NCBI GenBank assembly: GCA_937892995.1
Contig: CALBJS010000333.1
Coordinates: 1 to 7,744 of the forward strand
Direction of reading: 5' to 3'
DNA length: 7,744 nucleotides
From: an uncultured Peptococcaceae bacterium
Lineage (GTDB): Bacteria; Bacillota; Desulfitobacteriia; Desulfitobacteriales; Syntrophobotulaceae
Each line of letters begins with the position of its first letter. Positions within the stretch are counted from its first letter, which is position 1. The translations under genes and the position numbers were made by a program. Under the pieces are notes generated by a model that was given only the letters and a program-made list of their open reading frames with translations, had not been told where the DNA came from and did not search any database. Of this stretch, positions 1 to 5,435 are shown piece after piece.

Positions 1-119
1 GGATAATTCCAAATAGAGGGTATTATCCCCACTAAAATCTAGGAGGGGCTTATAATATTGATATTCCTCCTGCTAGGCTAGATTTTAGTGGGGATAATAC
101 CCTCTATTTGGAATTATCC
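1..119. repeat. 42-bp perfect inverted repeat (fold-back) at the window edge
   Basis: Bases 1-42 are the exact reverse complement of bases 78-119, with a 35-nt spacer (43-77) between them. The right arm and spacer translate in one frame into a sequence typical of the GH2 sugar-binding domain, continuous with the downstream gene. The left arm carries an in-frame TAA at 33-35 and adds nothing coding. A perfect long repeat at the very edge, with only one arm making biological sense, is typical of a fold-back chimera from amplification or of a contig-end assembly error. A genuine hairpin cannot be excluded from sequence alone. Confidence 0.9.
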
Positions 120-1799
120 CCAGGGGATTTCCAGCAGGAGAAATTATTAGGGCGGTTGTGGCCTGAACAAGGAAAAATAACGGGGCAAGTTCGACTGGAA
201 GCAGTTCCGGAGACAACTATTGATGTTGCTAAGACGATAATATCCTATAAACCCTCAAATCAACAGATTATTGTGAGTGCCAATCTTAAACATCATCAAT
301 CCTTGGAATATGGGCCTTGGATATTAAGCGGTACTATTAAGGATAAGGAACAAAAGGTAGCTGAATGTCTTTTGCCATTGAACTCTAATGGCGAATACGA
401 GCAGCAAGTCGATTTGGTATTTAATCTTCTTAATGCAAAACTTTGGAACACGGAGAATCCGTTTCTTTACGAACTTGATTTAGTTCTTAGCAATAGTCGC
501 GGCGATTATGATAGGGTCCAGATGCCAATAGGAGTACGAGAGTATGCCGGCACTTCTGCGAAATGGATCTTAAATAAGAAGGATATAGATGTAAAGGGAG
601 AAATTCTGACCCAAGATCAAGAGTCTATTATCAGGAACCAACGCCAGGTTGAAACCTATCTAGAGGGTATTAAGGCTAAAGGCTTTAATGTTCTTTATTT
701 CATGGGTTTTTTTCCGGATGAAGGATGGCTTTATGCTGCGGACAAACTGGGGGTTGGGGTTTGGTTAGAGTTGCCTGTAAATTTAAGGGCTAAAGAAAAA
801 GTCCCGCAAGTTACCGCCTTGGAAGAACTTATTTTGATTGCTGAACGGCATCCCTCAGTATTGGCTTGGACCGCGGCTAAAGCCTTAGAGCCTTCTGCAG
901 AAACGGAGGAGTATCTCCAACGAGTTAGGGAAAGGTTGAATTCTCTACCGGTCTATCACTTATTACTTCCTGGGCAGGGAGAGCCGAATAGTCCCGAAGA
1001 GATTACCTTAGAGACAAAGGGATTAATGGGTCAATGGGGTCAAGTAGAATATAACCAGGATGAGGCTCTTCATGATGTTACCCGGGCCGGAAATTCTTAT
1101 GCCCTCTGGCAAGACGAAAAGATTGTGGCAATTTCCTGGCTTTTTATTTTAATTTTCATAAGATTTCAGAATATACGAAGATCTAGCTGGAATTATAAAG
1201 AACTTTTTAATCCTAATCCCAAGAGAGCGGTCAGAAGAGCTTTATTTTGGAGCTGCTTAAGGTTTATTAGCCGCATGGTTACGCTGGGGGCAGTTATTAT
1301 TTCATTACTATTCAGGATTCCACTTACTCTATTTCCTTGGTTGCCATATGATACTTCTTTTCTCGTTGTTTTAAAAAACCAAAACCCGTTCTTATTATGG
1401 CTCTTTATTTCTTTTTCTCTAATGTTAATAAGGTTGTTACGGGTTGGTTTAGCTGCCCCCTCTTTCCCGGGGAATCCGAGAACTCTTGACCTTTGCTGCT
1501 GGTTGGAAAGAAGGCATGGTTGGATGGTGTTAGTTGGGATAGCCTGGGTGATGCTAGTATATGGTAGGCCTTGGTATATTCCTTTTGCCGTCTATATTCT
1601 TCTGACTTTTCTTTTGCTGCCTTTAAGGATCAGGGATGTTTGGAGGGCAGGGGGAAAGTACTCTCGTTTACTTCTCCTGCCAGTTACTTTGGTCCTAGTG
1701 GGAGCTTTAGTGATGCTGCGGCAGGGAGCAGACTTTGTATATCTTTTTAAAATTGTTTCTTCTCGGGTTAAGATCATTTTTCCGCAGATTTTTGGGTAA
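42..1799 (+). CDS. GH2-like protein with C-terminal multi-pass membrane domain, 5'-truncated; probable pseudoenzyme
   Basis: The frame is open from 36. A TTG at 108 could start it, but no Shine-Dalgarno precedes it, and residues encoded from 42 (GGAYNIDI, then DNTLYLEL) already match the end of a GH2 sugar-binding domain, so the true start lies outside the window. Next comes an Ig-like sandwich ending LWNTENPFLYEL (about 432-467) and GVRE (531-542). A TIM-barrel-like part follows, with KGFNVLYF (678-701), DKLGVGVWLELP (741-776) and ERHPSVLAW (843-869). Where active GH2 enzymes carry W-S-x-G-N-E with the acid/base Glu, this protein has W-T-A-A-K-A (867-884), so the Asn-Glu pair is lost. The barrel is short and gives way to about six hydrophobic segments (near 1122-1163, 1275-1313, 1386-1440, 1515-1565, 1572-1628, 1662-1719). 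I infer a membrane-anchored, non-catalytic carbohydrate-binding or envelope protein; its function is unknown. The frame is intact to the TAA. Confidence 0.8.
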   Translation, partial: GGAYNIDIPPARLDFSGDNTLYLELSPGDFQQEKLLGRLWPEQGKITGQVRLEAVPETTIDVAKTIISYKPSNQQIIVSANLKHHQSLEYGPWILSGTIKDKEQKVAECLLPLNSNGEYEQQVDLVFNLLNAKLWNTENPFLYELDLVLSNSRGDYDRVQMPIGVREYAGTSAKWILNKKDIDVKGEILTQDQESIIRNQRQVETYLEGIKAKGFNVLYFMGFFPDEGWLYAADKLGVGVWLELPVNLRAKEKVPQVTALEELILIAERHPSVLAWTAAKALEPSAETEEYLQRVRERLNSLPVYHLLLPGQGEPNSPEEITLETKGLMGQWGQVEYNQDEALHDVTRAGNSYALWQDEKIVAISWLFILIFIRFQNIRRSSWNYKELFNPNPKRAVRRALFWSCLRFISRMVTLGAVIISLLFRIPLTLFPWLPYDTSFLVVLKNQNPFLLWLFISFSLMLIRLLRVGLAAPSFPGNPRTLDLCCWLERRHGWMVLVGIAWVMLVYGRPWYIPFAVYILLTFLLLPLRIRDVWRAGGKYSRLLLLPVTLVLVGALVMLRQGADFVYLFKIVSSRVKIIFPQIFG

Positions 1800-1818
1800 T
1801 GCTAGAAAATGAATTAGT

Positions 1819-1847
1819 TTGCTTCTTATTAGGACATAATTTATAAT
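1819..1847 (+). promoter_or_regulatory. Sigma-A-type promoter for the DUF1858 gene
   Basis: TTGCTT (1819-1824) and a perfect TATAAT (1842-1847) are separated by 17 nt, the optimal vegetative spacing. Transcription would begin near 1854, giving a leader of about 35 nt before the start codon at 1889. The promoter lies in the 89-nt gap after the GH2-like gene, so the DUF1858 gene probably has its own transcript. Confidence 0.7.
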
Positions 1848-1888
1848 AGAAAAGATTAGATTAACGTTCATCAAAGGAGGGGTATACA

Positions 1889-2080
1889 ATGATCACAAAA
1901 GAAATGGTAATAGGGCAAGTTCTCAGAGAATATCCGCAAACCGCAGAAGTCTTTCTTTCTCTCGGTATGCATTGCCTAGGTTGTCCGTCCGCAACGATGG
2001 AAAGTGTAGAAGGAGCCGCCAGAACTCATGGTAAGGATCCGGATGTACTGGTTGAAGAACTTAATAAACTTATTGGATAA
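1889..2080 (+). CDS. DUF1858 domain protein (CxxC redox-disulfide family)
   Basis: This 63-residue protein consists of one DUF1858 domain, the family also described as the hybrid-cluster-protein-associated redox disulfide domain. It opens with the typical ITKEMVIGQVLREYP and carries the signature GMHCLGCPSA with Cys29 and Cys32 in a CxxC. It ends with the usual helix (DVLVEELNKLIG). The start is firm: AAAGGAGGGG (1874-1882) sits 6 nt before the ATG. Family members are widespread in anaerobes and are thought to do thiol/disulfide chemistry or bind metal through the CxxC; no substrate is established. It has its own promoter and is followed by a long hairpin, so it looks monocistronic. The gene after it (patatin) suggests no obvious partner. 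The domain call is secure; the biochemical role is inferred. Confidence 0.93.
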   Translation: MITKEMVIGQVLREYPQTAEVFLSLGMHCLGCPSATMESVEGAARTHGKDPDVLVEELNKLIG

Positions 2081-2103
2081 TAGCTATTTGGATGGAACAA
2101 GGT

Positions 2104-2167
2104 GAGATAAGGGGACGGCTCTTCTGTCGCATATTTGTGTGCGGCAGAAGAACCGTCCCCTTGTCTC
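2104..2167 (+). repeat. Long compact palindrome, REP-like; possible terminator
   Basis: Bases 2104-2133 pair with 2138-2167 around a TTTG loop. Of 30 positions, 26 are Watson-Crick, three are G-U in the + strand RNA (2108/2163, 2127/2144, 2132/2139) and one is a C-A mismatch (2119/2152). The arm core GGGGACGG...CTTCTG resembles palindromes I recall as dispersed intergenic repeats in Clostridia and other bacteria, some near REP-associated tyrosine transposase genes. Only AATTTT follows the stem, a weak U tract, so termination of the DUF1858 transcript is possible but not certain. All three wobbles are stable only in the + strand copy (A-C on the other strand), which favours a transcript or single strand of this polarity. 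Confidence 0.8.
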
Positions 2168-2249
2168 AATTTTAGGAGTCAACTCTCTGGCAGTTAGGTT
2201 ATTTTATAAACCATTTAATTATGGTATTATTAATAATAAACCAGGAATC

Positions 2250-2255
2250 AAGGAG
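2250..2255 (+). promoter_or_regulatory. Ribosome binding site that sets the patatin start
   Basis: AAGGAG lies 7 nt before the ATG at 2263. The alternative in-frame ATG at 2221 has no Shine-Dalgarno, and it would add 14 residues ahead of the patatin fold, which normally starts a few residues before the Gly-rich loop. The start at 2263 is therefore preferred. Confidence 0.75.
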
Positions 2256-2262
2256 TGGTGAG

Positions 2263-3495
2263 ATGTACGGTTTGGTGCTGGAAGGTGGTGGTTCGAGAGG
2301 TTCTTATCAGATCGGGGCTTGTAAGGCTCTGCAGGAATTGGGTATAGAGTTTGGAGCAGTTGCCGGTACTTCCATCGGAGCATTAAACGGAGCTATGATC
2401 GTTCAGGGGCAACTGGAGAAGGCTTATGAACTCTGGTATAATATTTCCCCATCAAAGGTCTTTGATATCGAAGAAGCCCGCTTGGAAGAATTGAAAAATT
2501 TAGAGATATCCCATGATGGGCTGTTATACTTTATGAAAAAGGCGAAGGACATAGCTCAAAGTAAAGGTTTGGATATAACTTTTATTAAGAAGCTTTTATT
2601 TGAAAACATAGATGAGAAAACCCTTAGGGAATCGAAGATGATCTTCGGGTTTGTCACTATTTCTCTTTCTGATATGAAGCCTTTGGAACTATTTTTGCGA
2701 GACATTCCGGAGGGGAAAGTAGTAGAATACTTACTAGCAAGTGCTAATCTTCCTGCCTTCAAACAGGAGAAGTTAGATGGGAAACGTTTTATGGATGGGG
2801 GATTTTACGATAATCTTCCTTTAAATATGCTGGTGAATAAGGGTTGCAAAAACATTATTGCTATTCGAACAAAGGCTCCGGGAAGGACGAGAAAAATTAC
2901 TAAAAGGAATGTAAACGTTAGATATATTACTACCGATGATAATTTAGGTAGGATTTTGGATTTTAGTAAGTCTCAGGCTAGGTACAATCTTCAACTCGGA
3001 TATTATGATGTTTATAAGCATTTCCAAGGTTTGAAAGGAAGAAAATATTACTTAAGGTCAATCGAAGATGAAGAATTATTTCTAAATTTCATGTTGGCTC
3101 CCGGAGAAAAAACAATTCTCAAGTTGGGCGAAACTATTGGCTTACAAGGTATACCCTATAGAAGATTGCTTTTTGAACATATCATTCCTAAACTCGCTCT
3201 TTTACTTGGCCTGGAAAAGGAAAGTAGTTATGAAGAGGTGGTAATAGCTATTTTAGAGCTTATTGCCTTTGATAATAATGTCGAACGTTTTAAGTTTTAT
3301 TCTATTCATGAGTTTTCCAATGAAATAAGAAAAAATCTTAAAGGAAATAGACTTCTGAAAGCTGAAGAAAATCCTCGTCTGCCTATCTTTGTTAGACAGA
3401 GCGATGTCTTATCCAGGGCGGTAAAAGATCGAATAGTACGCGAAATAGTTACCGAACTTTTTGGAGAATATCTTTTAACCCACCTTGCACATTAA
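2263..3495 (+). CDS. Patatin-like phospholipase/acylhydrolase family protein
   Basis: With the start at 2263 the protein has 410 residues. The patatin fold occupies about residues 3-205. It holds the oxyanion loop GGGSRG (8-13), the nucleophile elbow G-T-S-I-G with Ser37 (35-39), and the dyad Asp in F-M-D-G-G (Asp178). All catalytic elements are present, so activity is expected: hydrolysis of ester bonds in lipids or lipid-like substrates by a Ser-Asp dyad. No signal peptide or membrane segment is seen, so it is probably cytoplasmic or peripheral at the membrane. The C-terminal half (about 210-410) is helical and charged, as in other roughly 400-residue clostridial patatins; I cannot assign it a function. 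It stands alone between a palindrome and a terminator, so its substrate cannot be inferred from neighbours. A 42-nt longer form from the ATG at 2221 is possible but lacks a ribosome binding site. Confidence 0.94.
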   Translation: MYGLVLEGGGSRGSYQIGACKALQELGIEFGAVAGTSIGALNGAMIVQGQLEKAYELWYNISPSKVFDIEEARLEELKNLEISHDGLLYFMKKAKDIAQSKGLDITFIKKLLFENIDEKTLRESKMIFGFVTISLSDMKPLELFLRDIPEGKVVEYLLASANLPAFKQEKLDGKRFMDGGFYDNLPLNMLVNKGCKNIIAIRTKAPGRTRKITKRNVNVRYITTDDNLGRILDFSKSQARYNLQLGYYDVYKHFQGLKGRKYYLRSIEDEELFLNFMLAPGEKTILKLGETIGLQGIPYRRLLFEHIIPKLALLLGLEKESSYEEVVIAILELIAFDNNVERFKFYSIHEFSNEIRKNLKGNRLLKAEENPRLPIFVRQSDVLSRAVKDRIVREIVTELFGEYLLTHLAH

Positions 3496-3513
3496 CCTAA
3501 AAAAATGTAAAAT
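3485..3513 (+). promoter_or_regulatory. Candidate promoter for the metX leader
   Basis: TTGCAC (3485-3490) and TAAAAT (3508-3513) are 17 nt apart. The -10 matches consensus at 5 of 6 positions and the -35 at 3 of 6. It overlaps the 3' end of the patatin gene. Transcription would start near 3519, right at the 5' strand of the leader's closing helix (GTAGCC), which supports the idea but does not prove it. Confidence 0.3.
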
Positions 3514-3516
3514 AGG

Positions 3517-3606
3517 GCGTAGCCGCCAGCTTAGTGGCATTAACTAGCGAATAAATCTCTCTAATTAGAGAGGTTTTATTTCTTAAGGCTACACAAACTT
3601 TAGCCT
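3517..3606 (+). ncRNA. Candidate structured leader of metX with alternative pairings; no known riboswitch class recognised
   Basis: GTAGCC (3519-3524) can pair with GGCTAC (3587-3592), enclosing a small hairpin (GCCA 3525-3528 with TGGC 3535-3538) and the terminator hairpin. The same GGCTA can instead pair with TAGCC (3601-3605) as part of AGGCTA/TAGCCT. The two helices are mutually exclusive, as in attenuators. The element does not match the SAM-I, T-box or cobalamin consensus features I know. It could also be only the 3' end of the patatin transcript plus chance pairings. Confidence 0.3.
3549..3582 (+). terminator. Rho-independent terminator after the patatin gene / within the metX leader
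   Basis: The core stem TCTCTCTAA (3556-3564) pairs with TTAGAGAGG (3565-3573). It can extend through AAA/TTT, and more weakly to 3549/3582. The run TTTTATTTCTT (3574-3584) follows. Because the core is a direct palindrome, the real loop is the central AATT. It lies about 55 nt after the patatin stop and about 100 nt before metX, so it can end the first transcript and may also attenuate metX. Confidence 0.7.
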
Positions 3607-3684
3607 CCACACCAAAAGTAAGTTTATATGGTAGTAGGGAAGTCGGTACTGTTCAGGAGTAGGATTGTTTAGGGAGGAAGAGAA

Positions 3685-4761
3685 GTGGCTCTCAAGTCAA
3701 TCGGTGATCTTAAGCTACGGTCAGGTAAAATCTTAAAAGATGTCAAGATCGCCTATCATACCTATGGTAAATTAAATAGTTCAGCTGATAATGTTTTAAT
3801 AATCTGTCATGCCCTCACAGGTGATCATTACCCTGGACGCTTTGGGGAACTAAAGGGTTGGTGGGAATCCCTAGTCGGTCCTGGTAAAGTGATAGATCCT
3901 CAGCACTTTTTTATCGTTTGCTCGAATATCTTGGGAGGGTGTTATGGTTCTACTGGACCTTCTTCTCTTGATCCGGATACCGGAGCACCTTATGGTATGA
4001 ATTTTCCGGTAATCGAATTTGCCGATGCTGTGAAAGCTCAGGTTAAGTTAGCCCAAAAACTGGAGATAAAAAAGGTGCGGGCGGTAGTAGGAGGTTCGAT
4101 GGGGGGAATGCAGGCCCTTGAATGGGGGATTCAAGAGGAGATCCCTGTAGAAAAACTTATCGTACTTGCGGCACCACCTAAGTCCTCGCCTTTTGTAATA
4201 GCCTTCCACGAGATTCAAAGACAAGCAATTATGCTCGACCCCAATTGGAGATTTGGTGAATATTATGGCCGAGAGATTCCGTCTGCGGGGCTTTCGGTTG
4301 CTAGGATGATCGGTGTCCTTTCTTATCGCTCAGAACCTTCTCTCGCAGCGAAATTCGGCCGGAGACCGGCGTGGAGGACAGGAGTTGTAGAGAATCCTTA
4401 TCAATGCTTCGATCAGAGGTTCGATGTTCAAAGCTATATGAACCATCAAGGAGCTGCTTTAGTTCATCGTTTTGACCCTAATAGCTATCTATATCTGACT
4501 AAGGCTGTAGACCTTTTTGATATTTCCAGAGGACAAAAAAATATGGAACAGGCACTTACGAATCTCCAAGGCGATCTTTATTGCTTAGCCATAGATACTG
4601 ATTTACTCTTTCCGCCCCATGAGATAATCGAGATGGTGAAAATAAGGGAAAAAGCGGGTAAATTCGTGGAGTATTATGAATTGAAATCTATTCACGGGCA
4701 TGATGCTTTTCTGATAGAATTTAATGTGATCGAGCCTGTGATTAGGAAATGGCTTGAGTAG
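3685..4761 (+). CDS. metX: Homoserine O-acetyltransferase (MetX, alpha/beta-hydrolase family)
   Basis: MetX transfers an acetyl group from acetyl-CoA to the hydroxyl of L-homoserine, the activating step of methionine synthesis, in the cytoplasm. The 358-residue length is close to the family norm. Visible hallmarks are AYHTYGKLN (23-31), CHALTGD (41-47), GWWESLVGPGK (58-68), CSNILGGCYGSTGPSS (79-94) and the nucleophile elbow GGSMGG with Ser138. The triad is completed by Asp306 in D-T-D-L-L-F-P-P and His339 in G-H-D-A-F-L. The GTG start is supported by AGGGAGG (3671-3677), 7 nt upstream. Some MetX relatives are succinyl- or serine-specific, so acceptor and donor remain family-level inference. 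No metY or other methionine gene adjoins it. A strong terminator follows, so it is probably transcribed alone, perhaps under leader control. Confidence 0.94.
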   Translation: MALKSIGDLKLRSGKILKDVKIAYHTYGKLNSSADNVLIICHALTGDHYPGRFGELKGWWESLVGPGKVIDPQHFFIVCSNILGGCYGSTGPSSLDPDTGAPYGMNFPVIEFADAVKAQVKLAQKLEIKKVRAVVGGSMGGMQALEWGIQEEIPVEKLIVLAAPPKSSPFVIAFHEIQRQAIMLDPNWRFGEYYGREIPSAGLSVARMIGVLSYRSEPSLAAKFGRRPAWRTGVVENPYQCFDQRFDVQSYMNHQGAALVHRFDPNSYLYLTKAVDLFDISRGQKNMEQALTNLQGDLYCLAIDTDLLFPPHEIIEMVKIREKAGKFVEYYELKSIHGHDAFLIEFNVIEPVIRKWLE

Positions 4762-4785
4762 TGTTATATTTGGCACTGCGGCATT

Positions 4786-4801
4786 AGGTCATCCGTGACC
4801 T
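4786..4801. repeat. Small perfect hairpin AGGTCA-TCCG-TGACCT
   Basis: A 6-bp perfect stem with a 4-nt loop lies 25 nt after the metX stop. It has no T tract and is not a terminator itself. It could extend by GCG/CGC (4778-4780 with 4805-4807) across an internal loop. It may belong to the degenerate repeat that follows. Confidence 0.4.
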
Positions 4802-4846
4802 TATCGCTCTTTGTCCTCCTTGACATCGCGATATTTGACCCTCCAT
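4796..4846. repeat. Two degenerate tandem units of about 25 bp
   Basis: Units 4796-4820 and 4821-4846 share TGAC, then TCGC, then TTTG, then a CC-rich end with CTCC. The match is partial and needs gaps. This C/T-rich intergenic sequence is unlike the surrounding coding sequence and carries no open frame with a ribosome binding site. It may be one copy of a dispersed intergenic repeat. Confidence 0.3.
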
Positions 4847-4853
4847 GGCCTTC

Positions 4854-4882
4854 AAAATAGGGACTTTGTTCCTATTTTTTTT
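4854..4882 (+). terminator. Strong Rho-independent terminator after metX
   Basis: AAAATAGGGAC (4854-4864) pairs with GTTCCTATTTT (4868-4878) around a TTT loop, giving 11 bp with one G-U pair. A run of eight T (4875-4882) overlaps the end of the stem. It separates metX from the mraZ operon. Confidence 0.88.
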
Positions 4883-4883
4883 G

Positions 4884-4914
4884 TTTTCAATTTTTTTTGC
4901 AGGAATTTTAAAAT
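4884..4914 (+). promoter_or_regulatory. Candidate promoter of the mraZ operon
   Basis: The -10 candidate TAAAAT (4909-4914) matches consensus at 5 of 6 positions. The -35 is weak: TTTTCA (4884-4889, 19-nt spacer) or TTTCAA (4885-4890, 18-nt spacer). A T-rich run lies between terminator and promoter. Transcription from about 4921 would place the three MraZ boxes just downstream of the start point, where a repressor could block initiation. An alternative -10 (TATAAA, 4959-4964) lies after the boxes but lacks a good -35. Confidence 0.35.
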
Positions 4915-4926
4915 GAATGGAGAATT

Positions 4927-4952
4927 AAGTGGAGTAAAGTGGGGTAAAGTGG
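4927..4952 (+). promoter_or_regulatory. MraZ operator: three AAGTGG boxes with 10-bp period
   Basis: AAGTGG occurs at 4927-4932, 4937-4942 and 4947-4952, that is, on one face of the helix at exact one-turn spacing, with GTA completing the linkers of the first two units. Known MraZ operators are tandem short direct repeats at 10-bp period upstream of mraZ (TGGGN in E. coli, AAAGTG-type in Mycoplasma). The position, 32 nt before the mraZ start, and the repeat form both fit autoregulation of the dcw operon. Confidence 0.85.
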
Positions 4953-4971
4953 TAGGTATATAAACCCTTGT

Positions 4972-4978
4972 GGGGTGA
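4972..4978 (+). promoter_or_regulatory. Ribosome binding site that sets the mraZ start
   Basis: GGGGTGA lies 5 nt before the ATG at 4984. The longer GTG start at 4975 would lie inside this site, so it is unlikely. Starting at 4984 gives MFMGEF, the usual MraZ N-terminus, and the family's usual length of 143 residues. Confidence 0.75.
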
Positions 4979-4983
4979 AAGTT

Positions 4984-5415
4984 ATGTTCATGGGGGAATT
5001 TCTCCATACGATAGACAGTAAAGGGCGGTTAATCATACCGGCAAAATTTAGGGAAACCCTAGGTTATAAATTCATTACCACTAAGGGTCTAGATAACTGT
5101 CTGTTTCTTTATCCCGAAAATGAATGGCAGAATTTCGAAGAAAAGTTAAAAAAGCTTCCTGTCTCCCAACCTAATGCGAGGGCTTTTGTTCGTTTCTTTT
5201 TTTCAGGGGCCACTGAATGCGAATTCGATAAACAGGGGAGAATTTTATTACCTGCTAATTTAAGAGAATATGCGTCTCTGGAAAAGGACGTTGTAGTGGT
5301 AGGAGTCATGAATAGGATTGAGATCTGGGATGCTGTAAAATGGAACGAATACAGCTCCGAGGCTGAAAGCAACTATGAAAAAGCCGCAGAATCCCTGGTT
5401 GATTTAGGTATCTAG
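4984..5415 (+). CDS. mraZ: Transcriptional regulator MraZ
   Basis: MraZ is the first gene of the dcw cluster in most bacteria. It is a ring-forming DNA-binding protein that controls its own operon. From 4984 the protein has 143 residues, as in Bacillus subtilis. It has two SpoVT/AbrB-type halves, each with the D-x-x-x-R motif: DSKGR (11-15) within HTIDSKGRLIIPAKFRE, and DKQGR (82-86) after RFFFSGATECE. Both copies are intact, so DNA binding is expected. Three AAGTGG boxes lie upstream as the likely binding site. The stop is followed after 20 nt by rsmH, fitting one transcript. An upstream GTG at 4975 in frame would add three residues but overlaps the Shine-Dalgarno. Confidence 0.97.
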   Translation: MFMGEFLHTIDSKGRLIIPAKFRETLGYKFITTKGLDNCLFLYPENEWQNFEEKLKKLPVSQPNARAFVRFFFSGATECEFDKQGRILLPANLREYASLEKDVVVVGVMNRIEIWDAVKWNEYSSEAESNYEKAAESLVDLGI

Positions 5416-5435
5416 ACGAGAAAGGAATGGCATAA

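Noticed and set aside
1592..1889. Minus-strand open frames across the 3' end of the GH2-like gene
   Set aside because: They overlap a strongly supported + strand gene and the DUF1858 promoter, have no ribosome binding site that I could see, and encode compositionally odd peptides.
2168..2249. A promoter for the patatin gene
   Set aside because: Several A/T-rich -10-like hexamers are present, but none has an acceptable -35 at 16-18 nt; not supportable.
2221..2262. Upstream ATG (2221) as the patatin start
   Set aside because: It has no ribosome binding site and adds residues before the fold; AAGGAG sits properly before the ATG at 2263.
3517..3606. A known SAM or T-box riboswitch ahead of metX
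   Set aside because: None of the conserved core sequences of those classes that I know is present, and the element is short; it is kept only as an unclassified candidate.
4927..4952. Short regular repeats as a CRISPR-like or microsatellite array
   Set aside because: Six-base boxes at 10-bp period directly before mraZ match the known MraZ operator form; there are no long repeats or variable spacers.
5109..5372. Minus-strand open frame inside mraZ, and a + strand frame (5599-5805) inside rsmH
   Set aside because: Both lie wholly within conserved genes in other frames and show no family resemblance.
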